64,000 nucleotides of DNA from Buttiauxella gaviniae (GCF_040786275.1 NZ_JBFMVT010000002.1:4092001-4156000), one strand, 5' to 3'. Shown: positions 34,975-47,136, counted from the stretch's first letter. Numbers and translations: made by a program. Notes: generated by a model from the sequence alone, not told the origin.

Positions 34975-37572
34975 ATGGGTAAAGCTCTCGTCATCGTTGA
35001 GTCCCCGGCAAAAGCCAAAACGATCAACAAATATCTCGGTAATGACTACGTGGTTAAGTCCAGCGTCGGTCATATCCGCGATTTGCCGACCAGTGGATCA
35101 ACCACCAAGAAGAGCGCAGACTCCGCCTCCACCAAAGGGACCAAAAAGGTCAAAAAGGATGAACGCGGCGCGCTCGTAAATCGTATGGGTGTCGATCCCT
35201 GGCACAACTGGGAAGCGCAGTACGAAGTGCTTCCGGGTAAAGAAAAAGTGGTTTCAGAACTGAAATCACTGGCTGAAAAAGCAGACCATATCTATCTCGC
35301 AACCGACCTTGACCGCGAAGGGGAAGCCATTGCGTGGCACCTGCGGGAAGTTATCGGTGGGGATGACACACGTTACAGTCGCGTTGTGTTTAACGAAATT
35401 ACTAAAAACGCCATTCAGCAGGCGTTCGAAAAGCCGGGCGAATTAAACATCGACCGTGTTAACGCACAACAAGCGCGCCGCTTTATGGACCGCGTTGTGG
35501 GTTACATGGTATCGCCTCTGCTTTGGAAGAAAATTGCCCGCGGTCTGTCTGCCGGCCGCGTACAGTCGGTTGCTGTGCGTCTGGTGGTTGATCGCGAGCG
35601 CGAAATTAAAGCGTTTGTGCCTGAAGAATATTGGGAAGTTGATGCGAATCTGACTACGCCGAAAGGTGACAGTCTGCCGGTTCAGGTCAGCCACCATAAA
35701 GATAAGCCGTTCCGCCCGGTTAATCGCGAACAGGCTATGTCTGCGGTTAGCGAGCTGGAAAAAGCGCGTTATTCGGTACTTGAGCGTGAAGATAAGCCAA
35801 CCAGCAGCAAGCCTGGTGCGCCGTTTATCACCTCAACTTTGCAGCAGGCGGCGAGCACACGTCTTGGTTTCGGTGTGAAGAAAACCATGATGATGGCGCA
35901 GCGCCTGTATGAAGCGGGCCATATCACTTACATGCGTACCGACTCAACGAACTTGAGTCAGGATGCAGTGAGCATGGTACGTGGTTATATCGAAGATAAT
36001 TTCGGTAAGAAATATCTTCCGGCTGCCGCAAACCAGTACTCCAGCAAAGAAAACTCACAAGAAGCGCACGAAGCGATTCGTCCTTCCGATGTGAGCGTGG
36101 TAGCTGAGTCATTAAAAGATATGGAAGCCGACGCGCAAAAACTCTACCAGTTGATCTGGCGTCAGTTTGTGGCGTGTCAGATGACACCGGCTCAATACGA
36201 TTCCACCACCTTAACGGTGCAAGCGGGCGACTTCCGTCTTAAAACGCGTGGTCGTACGCTGCGTTTTGATGGCTGGACTAAAGTGATGCCTGCGTTGCGC
36301 AAAGGTGATGAAGATCGCACTCTGCCTGCGGTAGAGCAAGGCGACGAACTGGCGCTGGTTGAAATTCTGCCTGGTCAGCACTTCACCAAACCACCGGCTC
36401 GTTTTAGCGAAGCATCGCTGGTGAAAGAGCTGGAGAAGCGCGGCATTGGTCGTCCATCTACCTACGCATCAATCATTTCCACGATTCAGGATCGCGGTTA
36501 TGTGCGAGTGGAAAACCGCCGTTTCTACGCTGAAAAAATGGGTGAAATTGTTACCGATCGCCTGGAAGAAAACTTCCGTGAGCTGATGAATTACGATTTT
36601 ACCGCGCAAATGGAAAGTAGCCTCGACCAGGTGGCCAATAATCAGGCCGAGTGGAAAGGGGTGCTGGATAACTTCTTTAGCGATTTCAGTGAGCAGTTGG
36701 GTAAAGCTGAACTCGATCCAGAAGAAGGCGGCATGCGCCCAAACCAAATGGTTCTGACCAGTATCGATTGCCCAACCTGTGGTCGTGAGATGGGGATTCG
36801 TACGGCGAGCACCGGTGTGTTCCTCGGTTGCTCGGGTTATGCACTGCCACCAAAAGAGCGCTGCAAAACCACCATCAATTTGGTGCCGGAAAACGAAGTT
36901 CTCAACGTGCTGGAAGGGGACGACGCAGAAACCAACGCGCTGCGAGCGAAACGTCGTTGTACTAAATGTGGCACGGCGATGGACAGCTATCTCATCGATC
37001 CAAAACGTAAGTTGCACGTTTGTGGTAATAACCCGACCTGCGATGGTTATGAGATTGAAGAGGGTGAATTCCGCATCAAGGGTTACGACGGCCCAATCGT
37101 TGAGTGTGAAAAATGTGGTTCTGAAATGCACCTGAAAATGGGTCGTTTCGGTAAGTACATGGCTTGTACTAATGACGATTGTAAAAATACCCGTAAGATT
37201 CTGCGTAATGGTGAAGTTGCGCCGCCGAAGGAAGATCCTGTTCCATTGCCAGAGCTGCCTTGTGAGAAGTCCGATGCGTTCTTCGTGCTGCGTGATGGCG
37301 CTGCAGGTGTATTCCTGGCAGCAAATACCTTCCCGAAATCGCGTGAAACACGTGCGCCACTGGTTGAAGAACTGTACCGCTTCCGCGACCGTCTGCCAGA
37401 AAAACTGCGTTATCTGGCTGATGCACCGCAACAGGATGCTGACGGTAACAAAGCGGTTGTTCGCTTTAGCCGTAAGACTAAACAGCAGTATGTTTCTTCC
37501 GAAAAAGAGGGTAAAGCGACCGGTTGGTCAGCCTTCTTTGTGGATGGTAAGTGGGTTGAAGGTAAGAAGTAA
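34975..37572 (+). CDS. topA: DNA topoisomerase I
   Basis: Relaxes negative supercoils by single-strand passage; 865 aa, as in E. coli. The N-terminal TOPRIM domain ([31 protein letters not shown]) precedes the catalytic Tyr in [12 protein letters not shown]. The C-terminal part has three four-Cys zinc ribbons ([27 protein letters not shown]) and further ribbon-like domains to the end. ATG 34975 with AAAGG 5 nt upstream is chosen over an in-frame GTG two codons earlier. Confidence 0.98.
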   Translation: MGKALVIVESPAKAKTINKYLGNDYVVKSSVGHIRDLPTSGSTTKKSADSASTKGTKKVKKDERGALVNRMGVDPWHNWEAQYEVLPGKEKVVSELKSLAEKADHIYLATDLDREGEAIAWHLREVIGGDDTRYSRVVFNEITKNAIQQAFEKPGELNIDRVNAQQARRFMDRVVGYMVSPLLWKKIARGLSAGRVQSVAVRLVVDREREIKAFVPEEYWEVDANLTTPKGDSLPVQVSHHKDKPFRPVNREQAMSAVSELEKARYSVLEREDKPTSSKPGAPFITSTLQQAASTRLGFGVKKTMMMAQRLYEAGHITYMRTDSTNLSQDAVSMVRGYIEDNFGKKYLPAAANQYSSKENSQEAHEAIRPSDVSVVAESLKDMEADAQKLYQLIWRQFVACQMTPAQYDSTTLTVQAGDFRLKTRGRTLRFDGWTKVMPALRKGDEDRTLPAVEQGDELALVEILPGQHFTKPPARFSEASLVKELEKRGIGRPSTYASIISTIQDRGYVRVENRRFYAEKMGEIVTDRLEENFRELMNYDFTAQMESSLDQVANNQAEWKGVLDNFFSDFSEQLGKAELDPEEGGMRPNQMVLTSIDCPTCGREMGIRTASTGVFLGCSGYALPPKERCKTTINLVPENEVLNVLEGDDAETNALRAKRRCTKCGTAMDSYLIDPKRKLHVCGNNPTCDGYEIEEGEFRIKGYDGPIVECEKCGSEMHLKMGRFGKYMACTNDDCKNTRKILRNGEVAPPKEDPVPLPELPCEKSDAFFVLRDGAAGVFLAANTFPKSRETRAPLVEELYRFRDRLPEKLRYLADAPQQDADGNKAVVRFSRKTKQQYVSSEKEGKATGWSAFFVDGKWVEGKK

Positions 37573-37590
37573 CTGACCTTTAACAACGAA

Positions 37591-37617
37591 AGCCGGAGCC
37601 TGTGCTCCGGCTTTTTT
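37591..37617 (+). terminator. topA terminator
   Basis: Stem AGCCGGAGC / GCTCCGGCT with loop CTGT, then TTTTTT. Confidence 0.93.
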
Positions 37618-37694
37618 ATTTCTCCTTATATAACCTGATTATTATTTTTTCTTTCAAACTATACAAAGATGGTATAACTGATATAGTGGCTTAA

Positions 37695-38738
<1,044 letters not shown>

Positions 38739-39070
38739 TATCTGAAGGTATCTTTTCCTCTGGGAAAGATACCTTTTCTCATTTAAATAAAGAATATGAT
38801 TACTCCCTCCCGTATTAAATCCCTCAGTATAATTACCCGCATAGTATAAGTGGGTAATATGTCTCAATTAAGCGACAAACGTAGATAATAAATTCCCTCG
38901 GCGCAAATTTACTCTTTCAATTATTTATTTCAGGTCAAAAGATTAAATCTTTTCCTGGAATGAAGGCGCAATTTCGCTGGCTTTTGTACTAGAGTTTCTT
39001 TAGGATTAATCCCATCAGACGATTAATTATACCGATTGTTTAGGGCTTTATGATAAGTGGTGCCGATTGT
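38739..39070. terminator. cysB terminator and upstream region of ymiA
   Basis: The terminator is the perfect 11-bp stem AAGGTATCTTT / AAAGATACCTT at 38745-38775, ending in TTTT. The remainder to 39070 is AT-rich and should hold the promoter of the ymiA-yciX pair; I see no further gene. Confidence 0.75.
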
Positions 39071-39211
39071 ATGAGGTTAGCAATGCCTTCAGGAAGTGAA
39101 CAACCGCAAAGGGAAGCAGGGCTTAAACGTAAGGCCTGGGTGGCGGTGTTTCTGGTTTCAGGTCTGTTCTGGCTAGTAGTGGCATTGGCAGCCTGGCATT
39201 TTTGGGGGTAA
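39071..39211 (+). CDS. ymiA: Small membrane protein YmiA
   Basis: 46 aa, the same length as E. coli YmiA. It starts MRLAMPSGSEQPQ, then KRKAWVAVF begins one transmembrane helix (about residues 22-44), ending HFWG. Function is unknown. It is followed 2 bp later by yciX, so the two are probably cotranslated. An in-frame ATG at 39050 would add 7 residues and is less likely. Confidence 0.88.
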   Translation: MRLAMPSGSEQPQREAGLKRKAWVAVFLVSGLFWLVVALAAWHFWG

Positions 39212-39213
39212 AC

Positions 39214-39384
39214 ATGACCACCCTGAACCAAATGCAAGTGCCGAAAAAGGGGCACAAGCAAGATGATAAGCCACAACAAGAGGCGAAATCTGGAGAGGTT
39301 CAGGTTCCGGAATCGTGGCAGCTCACTAAACAACAAAAAGAGTTTATCGATCTGTTCTCAACAGACGATCATATAAAACAATAA
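39214..39384 (+). CDS. yciX: Small hydrophilic protein YciX
   Basis: 56 aa, highly charged (MTTLNQMQVPKKGHKQDDKP at the start, ending FSTDDHIKQ), with a C-terminal helix LTKQQKEFIDLFS. It matches the small protein found between cysB and acnA in E. coli. Function is unknown. The stop of ymiA is 2 bp upstream, and the end of the ymiA frame (TGGGGGTAA) serves as its ribosome site. Confidence 0.8.
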   Translation: MTTLNQMQVPKKGHKQDDKPQQEAKSGEVQVPESWQLTKQQKEFIDLFSTDDHIKQ

Positions 39385-39413
39385 AACTTATTTCGTTTAC
39401 CTTTATTTAACTT

Positions 39414-39451
39414 GCTGTTAATCACAATTTTTATTAATTGTGATTAACAGC
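39414..39451. other. Perfect 16-bp stem-loop after yciX
   Basis: GCTGTTAATCACAATT and its exact complement AATTGTGATTAACAGC flank a 6-nt TTTATT loop, 29 bp after the yciX stop. The long stem lacks a full T-run afterwards (CGCACTCTTT), so it may be a terminator, a 3' end protection hairpin or a protein-binding palindrome. Confidence 0.6.
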
Positions 39452-39545
39452 GCACTCTTTAAGTAATCACTACATACAGCAATATTCAATCCGGCTGATT
39501 ATTTATTCAGTCATAGTATTTACTAAAAAATAAAGAGAGTGGCTT

Positions 39546-39644
39546 ATGAATACTCACTGTAGCGTCAAGTACTGGTCGTGGCTTACCGCATTTACTGTTT
39601 CGTTTGCTTTCTGGGCGCAAATGGTTTGGATGCTGGCTCACTAA
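39546..39644 (+). CDS. ymiC: Small membrane protein YmiC
   Basis: 32 aa, MNTHCSVKYWSWLTAF onward, one hydrophobic helix rich in Trp/Phe, ending MLAH. It corresponds in length, place and sequence character to E. coli YmiC (31 aa), upstream of acnA. AGAGAG lies 6 nt before the ATG. Function is unknown. Confidence 0.75.
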   Translation: MNTHCSVKYWSWLTAFTVSFAFWAQMVWMLAH

Positions 39645-39771
39645 ATATTCCCCACACCCTGGTGGCTTACTGGGGTGTAATCCTTTCCCTCCTTGCTGTT
39701 TACACCCGTTGATTTATCAATTTGGGTTGTTATCAAATCGTTACGATATCTTTGTGTTATCTTTAATACTG

Positions 39772-39791
39772 TCCCTGATCTTCATCAGGGA
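39772..39791 (+). promoter_or_regulatory. Inverted repeat in the acnA leader
   Basis: TCCCTGAT-CTTC-ATCAGGGA, a perfect 8-bp stem with a 4-nt loop, 31 bp before the acnA ATG and ahead of its strong ribosome site AAGGAGGAGCT. It may stabilise or regulate the acnA message. Confidence 0.45.
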
Positions 39792-39822
39792 TACCGCTAT
39801 CCTAAGACTTTAAGGAGGAGCT

Positions 39823-42498
39823 ATGTCGTTAACCCTACGCGAGGCCAGTAAGGACACGCTGCAGGCGCTGAATAAAACCTATCACTATTACAGTTTGCCG
39901 CTGGCCGCAAAGGAACTTGGGGATATCAGTCGCTTACCCAAGTCATTAAAAGTTTTACTGGAAAACCTGCTGCGTTGGCAGGATGAAGACTCCGTTACCC
40001 AGGATGATATCCATGCGTTAGCCGGTTGGCTGAAAGATGCGCATGCCGACCGCGAAATTGCCTATCGACCGGCGCGTGTCCTGATGCAAGATTTTACCGG
40101 CGTGCCTGCGGTGGTTGATTTAGCCGCCATGCGCGAAGCCGTAAAACGCCTTGGTGGCGATGTCGCTAAAGTTAATCCACTTTCTCCGGTCGACCTGGTT
40201 ATTGACCACTCGGTCACTGTCGATCACTTTGGTGATGATGACGCTTTTGAAGAAAACGTTCGCCTGGAAATGGAACGCAACCACGAGCGCTATGTTTTTT
40301 TGCGCTGGGGCCAGCAGGCTTTCAGCCGTTTTAGCGTCGTACCGCCGGGGACGGGAATTTGCCACCAGGTAAACCTTGAGTATCTCGGTAAAGCGGTATG
40401 GAGCGAAATGCAGGGCGATGAGCTAGTAGCTTATCCTGACACGCTGGTAGGCACGGATTCCCACACCACGATGATCAACGGCCTTGGTGTTCTGGGCTGG
40501 GGCGTGGGCGGAATCGAAGCGGAAGCGGCCATGTTAGGCCAGCCCGTATCGATGCTGATCCCAGATGTCGTTGGGTTTAAGCTCGATGGCAAACTGCGTG
40601 AAGGCATTACCGCGACAGACCTCGTACTCACCGTCACGCAAATGCTGCGTAAACATGGCGTTGTCGGCAAGTTTGTTGAGTTTTATGGCGATGGCCTGGA
40701 TTCACTGCCTCTTGCCGATCGCGCAACCATTGCCAATATGGCACCGGAGTATGGCGCGACCTGCGGTTTCTTCCCGATTGATGCGGTAACGCTTGATTAT
40801 ATGCGCCTGAGTGGGCGCACCGAAGATCAAGTTGCTCTCGTTGAAGCCTATGCGAAAGCGCAGGGCATGTGGCGCAACACCGGTGACGCCCCCGTATTTA
40901 CCAGCACATTGACGCTGGATATGAATGAGGTTGAAGCGAGCCTGGCCGGGCCAAAACGTCCTCAGGATCGCGTTGCATTAGGTGATGTGCCGAAAGCCTT
41001 TAACGCCAGCAATGAACTGGAAGTGAACACCTCTCATAAAGATCGCGCTCCGGTCGATTACACCATGGGAGGGCTCGAATACCAGTTGCCTGACGGTGCC
41101 GTCGTCATCTCTGCAATTACTTCTTGTACCAATACTTCAAACCCAAGTGTTCTCATGGCCGCAGGTCTGCTGGCTAAAAAAGCGGTGACGCTTGGTCTGA
41201 AACGCCAACCGTGGGTGAAAGCGTCTTTGGCACCCGGTTCAAAAGTGGTGTCGGATTATCTGGCTAAGGCACGATTAACACCGTATCTCGACGAGTTAGG
41301 TTTTAACCTGGTCGGTTATGGTTGTACGACCTGTATTGGTAACTCAGGCCCGCTGCCCGATCCTATCGAACAGGCCATCAAAAAAGGCGATCTGACGGTC
41401 GGGGCAGTGCTCTCGGGTAACCGTAACTTCGAAGGGCGAATACATCCGCTGGTGAAGACCAACTGGCTGGCATCGCCGCCGCTGGTTGTCGCTTATGCTC
41501 TGGCGGGGAATATGAACGTAAATCTGGTTACCGATCCTCTTGGTCACGACCCTAAAGGCGATCCGGTTTATCTGAAAGATATTTGGCCGAGCAACCAAGA
41601 AGTTGCCCGGGCTGTGGCGCAGGTTTCAACGGAGATGTTCCACAAAGAGTACGCTGAAGTCTTTGAAGGGACGCCGGAATGGCGCAGCATCGAAGTCGAT
41701 CGTTCAGATACTTACGGCTGGCAAAGTGACTCCACCTATATCCGCCTGTCGCCATTCTTTGATGATATGGAGGCCACACCTAAACCGGTCCAGGATATTC
41801 ACGGAGCCCGTGTGCTGGCGATGCTGGGCGATTCAGTTACCACGGACCATATCTCTCCGGCAGGGAATATCAAACCTGACAGCCCGGCGGGCCGCTATCT
41901 GCAAAACCATGGCGTGGAGCGCAAAGACTTCAACTCTTATGGTTCGCGCCGTGGTAACCACGAAGTAATGATGCGCGGTACGTTTGCCAATATTCGTATC
42001 CGCAATGAAATGGTGCCGGGTGTAGAAGGCGGCATGACGCGTTTTCTGCCAGGCGATGAAGCCATCTCTATTTATGACGCCGCGATGCGCTATAAAGAGA
42101 AGGGCATTCCGTTGGCGGTCTTTGCCGGGAAAGAGTATGGCTCAGGTTCCAGCCGTGACTGGGCGGCAAAAGGGCCACGTCTGCTTGGGGTACGGGTGGT
42201 TATTGCTGAATCATTCGAACGTATTCACCGCTCAAACCTGATTGGCATGGGCATTTTGCCGCTGGAATTCCCTGAAGGCGTGACCCGCAAGACGCTAGGG
42301 CTGACCGGTGAGGAGTTTATCGATATAAGTGGGCTGAACGACCTTAAACCGGGGGCAACGGTTCCGGTGTCATTGACCTTTGCTGATGGTAGAAAAGAGG
42401 TGGTGGAATGCCGCTGCCGAATTGATACCGGCAATGAGCTGACGTACTTCAAAAATGATGGCATCTTGCATTATGTGATTCGCAACATGCTCAAGTAG
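39823..42498 (+). CDS. acnA: Aconitate hydratase A
   Basis: Stress- and stationary-phase aconitase interconverting citrate and isocitrate through a [4Fe-4S] cluster; the apoprotein binds RNA. 891 aa, as in E. coli. Cluster cysteines are visible in [12 protein letters not shown] and [11 protein letters not shown]. The substrate-binding regions [20 protein letters not shown] and [16 protein letters not shown] are conserved. AAGGAGGAGCT precedes the ATG. Confidence 0.98.
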   Translation: MSLTLREASKDTLQALNKTYHYYSLPLAAKELGDISRLPKSLKVLLENLLRWQDEDSVTQDDIHALAGWLKDAHADREIAYRPARVLMQDFTGVPAVVDLAAMREAVKRLGGDVAKVNPLSPVDLVIDHSVTVDHFGDDDAFEENVRLEMERNHERYVFLRWGQQAFSRFSVVPPGTGICHQVNLEYLGKAVWSEMQGDELVAYPDTLVGTDSHTTMINGLGVLGWGVGGIEAEAAMLGQPVSMLIPDVVGFKLDGKLREGITATDLVLTVTQMLRKHGVVGKFVEFYGDGLDSLPLADRATIANMAPEYGATCGFFPIDAVTLDYMRLSGRTEDQVALVEAYAKAQGMWRNTGDAPVFTSTLTLDMNEVEASLAGPKRPQDRVALGDVPKAFNASNELEVNTSHKDRAPVDYTMGGLEYQLPDGAVVISAITSCTNTSNPSVLMAAGLLAKKAVTLGLKRQPWVKASLAPGSKVVSDYLAKARLTPYLDELGFNLVGYGCTTCIGNSGPLPDPIEQAIKKGDLTVGAVLSGNRNFEGRIHPLVKTNWLASPPLVVAYALAGNMNVNLVTDPLGHDPKGDPVYLKDIWPSNQEVARAVAQVSTEMFHKEYAEVFEGTPEWRSIEVDRSDTYGWQSDSTYIRLSPFFDDMEATPKPVQDIHGARVLAMLGDSVTTDHISPAGNIKPDSPAGRYLQNHGVERKDFNSYGSRRGNHEVMMRGTFANIRIRNEMVPGVEGGMTRFLPGDEAISIYDAAMRYKEKGIPLAVFAGKEYGSGSSRDWAAKGPRLLGVRVVIAESFERIHRSNLIGMGILPLEFPEGVTRKTLGLTGEEFIDISGLNDLKPGATVPVSLTFADGRKEVVECRCRIDTGNELTYFKNDGILHYVIRNMLK

Positions 42499-42504
42499 AT
42501 AAAA

Positions 42505-42530
42505 TTCTCCCCCAGAAATGGGGGAGAAAA
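42505..42530. terminator. Bidirectional terminator acnA/ribA
   Basis: TTCTCCCCC and GGGGGAGAA flank a 6-nt AGAAAT loop, between convergent stops. The TTTT tail is better on the ribA strand. Confidence 0.85.
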
Positions 42531-42533
42531 CAT

Positions 42534-43127
42534 TTAATCTTTAGACAGCAAATGCCCCATCTTCGCGGCTTTGGTATCCAGATAATGGGCGTTCTTCGGA
42601 TTGCGCCCCACGATGAGTGGCACGCGCTCAACGATATTAATTCCCGCTTCGCTAAGAATTTCTACTTTGCGCGGGTTATTGGTCAGCAGACGCACGGCGT
42701 CAACGCCCAATAATTTAAACATATCGGCACACAGGGTGAAGTCGCGCTCATCGGCTGCAAACCCAAGCTGATGGTTCGCTTCGACCGTATCGTAGCCCTT
42801 ATCCTGCAATGCATAAGCGCGGATTTTATTGAGCAAACCAATATTGCGGCCTTCCTGGCGGTGATATAACAATACACCGCACCCTTCTTCGGCAATCTGA
42901 GACAGAGCAGCTTCGAGCTGGAAACCACAGTCGCAGCGCAGGCTGAACAGGGCATCGCCCGTTAGACATTCTGAATGAACACGCGCCAAAACAGAATCGC
43001 TTCCGCTAATATCACCAAAAACCAGAGCAACGTGATCTTGCCCGGTTGCCAGTTCTTCAAAGCCCACCATAAGGAAATCGCCCCATGGGGTTGGCAGTTT
43101 GGCTTCTGCCACACGTTTAAGCTGCAT
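42534..43127 (-). CDS. ribA: GTP cyclohydrolase II
   Basis: First step of riboflavin synthesis: opens GTP to the diaminopyrimidine ribosyl phosphate, formate and pyrophosphate. 197 aa (E. coli 196). The zinc cysteines are in [20 protein letters not shown]; the catalytic Tyr region is [13 protein letters not shown]. The ATG is preceded by CTGGAGAATCAC. Confidence 0.97.
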   Translation of the reverse strand: MQLKRVAEAKLPTPWGDFLMVGFEELATGQDHVALVFGDISGSDSVLARVHSECLTGDALFSLRCDCGFQLEAALSQIAEEGCGVLLYHRQEGRNIGLLNKIRAYALQDKGYDTVEANHQLGFAADERDFTLCADMFKLLGVDAVRLLTNNPRKVEILSEAGINIVERVPLIVGRNPKNAHYLDTKAAKMGHLLSKD

Positions 43128-43334
43128 GTGATTCTCCAGGTACTGATATTGGCACTGACTGTGCCTGCCACTGTTTGGCTTGTTTAATTACTACTGGCTA
43201 TTTTGCCACAACGCCGGGCACTTCGCCTAATAGACTGGGCGCACTCCTATTTTTACGCGTAGTGTAATTTCACGTTTTCCCTTAGGTGCGTTTTTTCGGG
43301 TATTCTTATTGCTCAAATGGCATAAGGATAAGTG

Positions 43335-44099
43335 ATGCGGACAATAGCAAAGCGAACGACAATGGGGGCGGGAATACTGTTAATCATGCCGCTCTCGGTG
43401 TGGACCTCTGGGTGGCAGTGGGCTCCCGATGGGCACAGTGCCTGGCTTAAAATGATGTATTGGGTGACAGAAACGGTCACTCAACCCTGGGGCATCATTA
43501 CGCATGTTTTGCTGTGTGGCTGGTTTTTGTGGTGCCTGAGGTTTCGCCTGAAAGCCGCATTAATGCTGTTTGCTATTCTCGGCGCGGCTATTCTTATTGG
43601 TCAGGGTGTTAAATCCGTCATTAAAGATAAAGTGCAAGAACCGCGTCCTTTTGTGGTGTGGCTTGAAAAAACGCAACATATTCCGACAGATGAGTTCTAC
43701 AATTTAAAACGTAATCAGAGAAGTGAACTGGTAAAAAGCCAGCTTGAGGCACAACCTACGGTACCAACATGGCTGCGTAAGCACTGGCAGAAAGAGACGG
43801 GCTTTGCATTTCCGTCAGGTCATACCATGTTTGCTGCGAGCTGGGCACTGTTAGGTGTTGGGCTGCTATGGCCACGTCGTCGTACCTGGACAATTGCATT
43901 GTTATTGGTTTGGGCGACGGGAGTGATGGGGAGCCGTCTGCTGCTCGGCATGCACTGGCCACGAGATTTAGTCGTTGCCACTTTGATCTCCTGGATATTG
44001 ATCACGCTGGCAACCTGGCTTGCGCAAAAACTGTGTGGTCCGCTATCGCCACCACCGCAAGAAGCTGAGGAAATAGCCGAACGGGATGCCGAGGCTTGA
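43335..44099 (+). CDS. pgpB: Phosphatidylglycerophosphatase B / undecaprenyl pyrophosphatase
   Basis: PAP2-family membrane phosphatase acting on phosphatidylglycerophosphate and undecaprenyl pyrophosphate at the periplasmic face. 254 aa, as in E. coli, with about six transmembrane helices. The three PAP2 motifs are KDKVQEPRP, PSGHTMFAA and SRLLLGMHWPRD. ATG 43335 is chosen, with AAGGA 6 nt upstream and matching the E. coli MR start, rather than the GTG immediately before it. Confidence 0.96.
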   Translation: MRTIAKRTTMGAGILLIMPLSVWTSGWQWAPDGHSAWLKMMYWVTETVTQPWGIITHVLLCGWFLWCLRFRLKAALMLFAILGAAILIGQGVKSVIKDKVQEPRPFVVWLEKTQHIPTDEFYNLKRNQRSELVKSQLEAQPTVPTWLRKHWQKETGFAFPSGHTMFAASWALLGVGLLWPRRRTWTIALLLVWATGVMGSRLLLGMHWPRDLVVATLISWILITLATWLAQKLCGPLSPPPQEAEEIAERDAEA

Positions 44100-44233
44100 G
44101 ATTATTGATTTAATCCCCATTTCTTATAAATTGGACGTCGCTAATGGATTCCCCGGACACCCGGGAAATGGTAATTTATACCGTTGAGCATTAGGGCAAT
44201 TTAGTCGCGTAAGACCACATGACGGGAAGTAAT

Positions 44234-44539
44234 GTGAAATATTTATTCATTTTCTTACTGGTGCTAGCGATTTTTGTGATTTCTGTCACTCTGGGCGCGC
44301 AAAACGATCAGGTTGTAAATTTCAATTATTTGCTGGCGCAAGGCGAATATCGCGTCTCCACATTATTGGCGACTCTTTTTGCTGCAGGTTTTTTGTTGGG
44401 CTGGCTGATTTGTGGCCTGTTCTGGCTGCGTTTGCGCGTATCCCTTGCGCGCGCGGATCGTAAGATTAAACGCCTGGAACAACAAATCACTACGGGGTCT
44501 GACGCCACCACAGCGGCTGTACCGGCTGTGAAGGAATAA
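44234..44539 (+). CDS. lapA: Lipopolysaccharide assembly protein LapA
   Basis: Inner membrane protein of about 101 aa (E. coli 102) with two transmembrane segments (residues about 3-22 and 40-62) and a cytoplasmic coiled tail (ARADRKIKRLEQQI). With LapB it takes part in control of LPS synthesis through FtsH and LpxC. The start is GTG 44234, matching the E. coli MKYL start; an ATG 5 codons earlier (44219) is possible. lapB starts 6 bp after its stop. Confidence 0.93.
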   Translation: MKYLFIFLLVLAIFVISVTLGAQNDQVVNFNYLLAQGEYRVSTLLATLFAAGFLLGWLICGLFWLRLRVSLARADRKIKRLEQQITTGSDATTAAVPAVKE

Positions 44540-44545
44540 CCTGCC

Positions 44546-45715
44546 ATGCTGGAATTGTTGTTTCTGCTGTTGCCTATTGCCGCCGCTTATGGCTGGTATA
44601 TGGGGCGCAGAAGCGCGTATCAAGATAAGCAACAAGAAGCTAATCGCCTGTCACGTGACTACGTAGCGGGGGTTAACTTCTTGCTTTCTAACCAGCAAGA
44701 TAAAGCCGTCGATTTGTTCCTGGATATGCTCAAAGAGGATACCAGCACCGTCGAGGCGCACCTCACGCTCGGTAACCTGTTCCGCTCTCGCGGTGAAGTT
44801 GACCGCGCAATTCGCATCCATCAATCTTTAATGGAAAGTGCGTCTCTAACCTACGAGCAGCGCCTGCTGGCGGTGCAACAGTTGGGCCGTGACTATATGG
44901 CTGCAGGCTTATACGACCGCGCAGAAGATATGTTCGCGCAGTTGATTGATGAAACTGATTTTCGGATTGGCGCCCTGCAGCAATTGTTGCTCATTCACCA
45001 GGCAACCAGCGACTGGCAGAAAGCCATCGATGTTGCCGAGCGTCTGGTCAAACTTGGCAAAGACAAACAGCGTACTGAGATTGCTCATTTCTACTGTGAA
45101 CAGGCGCTGCAACTCATGGGCAGCGACGATCTCGATCGGGCCATGTCTTTGCTCAAGAAGGGGGCGGCGGCGGATAAAAACTGCGCGCGCGTTTCCATTA
45201 TGATGGGGCGTATCTTCATGGCGCGTAATGAATACGCCAAAGCCGTGGAGTCGCTGCAGCGCGTCATTGATCAAGACAGCGAGCTGGTCAGCGAAACGCT
45301 TGAAATGCTCCAGACCTGTTTTCAGCAGTTGAACAAACCGCAAGAGTGGGAAGCGTTCTTAAAACGCTGTGTTGAAGAGAACACAGGGGCGGGTGCTGAA
45401 CTGATGTTGGCTCAGATCCTTGAGCAAAAAGAGGGCTCTGAGGTCGCGCAGGTTTATATTAATCGCCAGCTTCAACGGCACCCAACGATGCGAGTTTTCC
45501 ACCGTCTGATGGATTATCACTTGCAGGAAGCGGAAGAAGGGCGTGCGAAAGAAAGCCTGATGGTATTGCGAGATATGGTTGGTGAGCAGGTGCGCACTAA
45601 GCCACGCTACCGCTGCCAAAAATGTGGTTTCACCGCGTTTACGCTCTACTGGCATTGTCCATCTTGCCGGGCCTGGTCCACGATTAAACCGATCCGCGGT
45701 TTGGATGGTCAGTAG
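44546..45715 (+). CDS. lapB: Lipopolysaccharide assembly protein LapB (YciM)
   Basis: 389 aa, as in E. coli. An N-terminal membrane anchor (LELLFLLLPIAAAYGWYMG) is followed by tetratricopeptide repeats (about residues 35-350) and a C-terminal rubredoxin-like metal site (CQKCG ... CPSCRAW). It acts as an adaptor that directs FtsH to degrade LpxC and so limits LPS synthesis. It forms an operon with lapA; pyrF follows after about 200 bp. Confidence 0.97.
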   Translation: MLELLFLLLPIAAAYGWYMGRRSAYQDKQQEANRLSRDYVAGVNFLLSNQQDKAVDLFLDMLKEDTSTVEAHLTLGNLFRSRGEVDRAIRIHQSLMESASLTYEQRLLAVQQLGRDYMAAGLYDRAEDMFAQLIDETDFRIGALQQLLLIHQATSDWQKAIDVAERLVKLGKDKQRTEIAHFYCEQALQLMGSDDLDRAMSLLKKGAAADKNCARVSIMMGRIFMARNEYAKAVESLQRVIDQDSELVSETLEMLQTCFQQLNKPQEWEAFLKRCVEENTGAGAELMLAQILEQKEGSEVAQVYINRQLQRHPTMRVFHRLMDYHLQEAEEGRAKESLMVLRDMVGEQVRTKPRYRCQKCGFTAFTLYWHCPSCRAWSTIKPIRGLDGQ

Positions 45716-45919
45716 CGCTTAAAGAGCATCGATTATAAAAAACGGCATACTTTAGTTACAACATACTAAAGATTATTATTCCTCCCCTCACTTCGGCATC
45801 GAGCCGTTTGTGCTCAGCAAGATGCAATGGCAACTGTAATTTTTTGAGCACCGCGAGTAGAATGCTTGCCGTTTATCTCTTCGCGCCACGACGGTGCCCA
45901 ACAGTCAGAAGGTTTAGCC

Positions 45920-46660
45920 ATGAATTCAACTGCATCCTCCTCCTCCCGTGTTGCCACCGATTCTCCGATAGTCGTCGCACTTGATTACGATAATCGTGAT
46001 AAAGCCTTAGCTTTTATCGACCGTATCGACCCGCGTGATTGCCGACTGAAAGTGGGCAAAGAGATGTTCACTTTGTTTGGCCCGCAGCTGGTGCGTGATA
46101 TCCAACAGCGCGGCTTTGACGTGTTCCTTGATCTGAAATTCCACGATATTCCTAATACCACAGCCCGTGCGGTTGCCGCAGCGGCTGAGTTAGGTGTATG
46201 GATGGTGAACGTTCATGCAAGCGGTGGGGCGCGTATGATGAACGCTGCGCGCGAAGCGTTGCAGCCATTTGGCAAAGACGCACCATTGCTGATTGCCGTT
46301 ACCGTGCTGACCAGTATGGAAGCCTGCGATTTGGCTGATTTGGGTGTTACTGTAACCCCTGCAGAGTATGCAGAACGCCTGGCGCGTCTGACGCAAAATT
46401 GCGGTCTGGACGGGGTAGTTTGCTCGGCGCACGAAGCGGTGCGTTTCAAAAGTGAACTGGGCCAGGCATTTAAATTGGTTACACCGGGCATTCGTCCGGC
46501 AGGCAGTGATGCGGGCGATCAGCGTCGCATTATGACACCATTACAGGCGCAAACCGCAGGGGTAGATTTTATGGTAATCGGGCGTCCGATCACCCAATCT
46601 GCAAATCCAGCGGAAACGTTGCGTGAAATTCGTGCGTCATTACTTTCCGTAAATGAATAA
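45920..46660 (+). CDS. pyrF: Orotidine 5'-phosphate decarboxylase
   Basis: Last step of UMP synthesis. 246 aa (E. coli 245). Catalytic residues are in [21 protein letters not shown] and [12 protein letters not shown] (the Asp-x-Lys-x2-Asp motif), with phosphate binding in [20 protein letters not shown] 45920 is preceded by AGAAGGTTTAGCC; an upstream ATG (45866) would add 18 residues not seen in E. coli. yciH follows after 12 bp. Confidence 0.97.
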   Translation: MNSTASSSSRVATDSPIVVALDYDNRDKALAFIDRIDPRDCRLKVGKEMFTLFGPQLVRDIQQRGFDVFLDLKFHDIPNTTARAVAAAAELGVWMVNVHASGGARMMNAAREALQPFGKDAPLLIAVTVLTSMEACDLADLGVTVTPAEYAERLARLTQNCGLDGVVCSAHEAVRFKSELGQAFKLVTPGIRPAGSDAGDQRRIMTPLQAQTAGVDFMVIGRPITQSANPAETLREIRASLLSVNE

Positions 46661-46672
46661 CAGAGGCTTCCT

Positions 46673-46999
46673 ATGAAAGACGATAACAGCCGTTTAGTGT
46701 ATTCAACAGAAAGTGGCCGCATTGATGAACCAAAACTGGCACCGGTTCGCCCGAAAAGGGATGGTGTGGTGCGCATTCAGCGTCAAACCAGCGGGCGCAA
46801 GGGTAAAGGTGTGTGTCTTATCACCGGTATCGATGCTGATGATGCACAATTAACTGCGTTAGCCGCCGAACTCAAAAAAAAATGCGGTTGCGGGGGCTCA
46901 TTAAAAGATGGAGTTATTGAGATTCAGGGCGATAAACGCGATCTCATTAAATCGCTGCTGGAAGCGAAAGGCATGAAAGTAAAATTAGCTGGCGGTTGA
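46673..46999 (+). CDS. yciH: SUI1/eIF1-like translation factor YciH
   Basis: 108 aa, as in E. coli. The C-terminal SUI1 domain has GVCLITGIDADD, KKKCGCGGSLKDGVIEIQG and the typical late GDKRDLIKSLL. It is related to eukaryotic initiation factor 1; the E. coli protein can influence start-site fidelity in vitro, but its role is unsettled. It forms an operon with pyrF. Confidence 0.96.
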   Translation: MKDDNSRLVYSTESGRIDEPKLAPVRPKRDGVVRIQRQTSGRKGKGVCLITGIDADDAQLTALAAELKKKCGCGGSLKDGVIEIQGDKRDLIKSLLEAKGMKVKLAGG

Positions 47000-47026
47000 A
47001 TGCGTTAGTAAATCCCAGAAAGAATC

Positions 47027-47055
47027 AGGCCACGGTAAATCTACCGTGGCCTTTT
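47027..47055 (+). terminator. pyrF-yciH terminator
   Basis: Perfect 10-bp stem with loop AATC (AGGCCACGGTA / TACCGTGGCCT) followed by TTTT. Confidence 0.92.
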
Positions 47056-47136
47056 ATTATGACTGCTGAAAGTCAGACCTGAATAATACAGCTTTTATAA
47101 TTGATCAAGCGATTAACGCTTTTTTGGTATCAGGCT

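Noticed and set aside
36469-37431. Long reverse-strand open frame inside topA
   Set aside because: It is an antisense shadow of a highly conserved gene with no ribosome site or recognisable protein.
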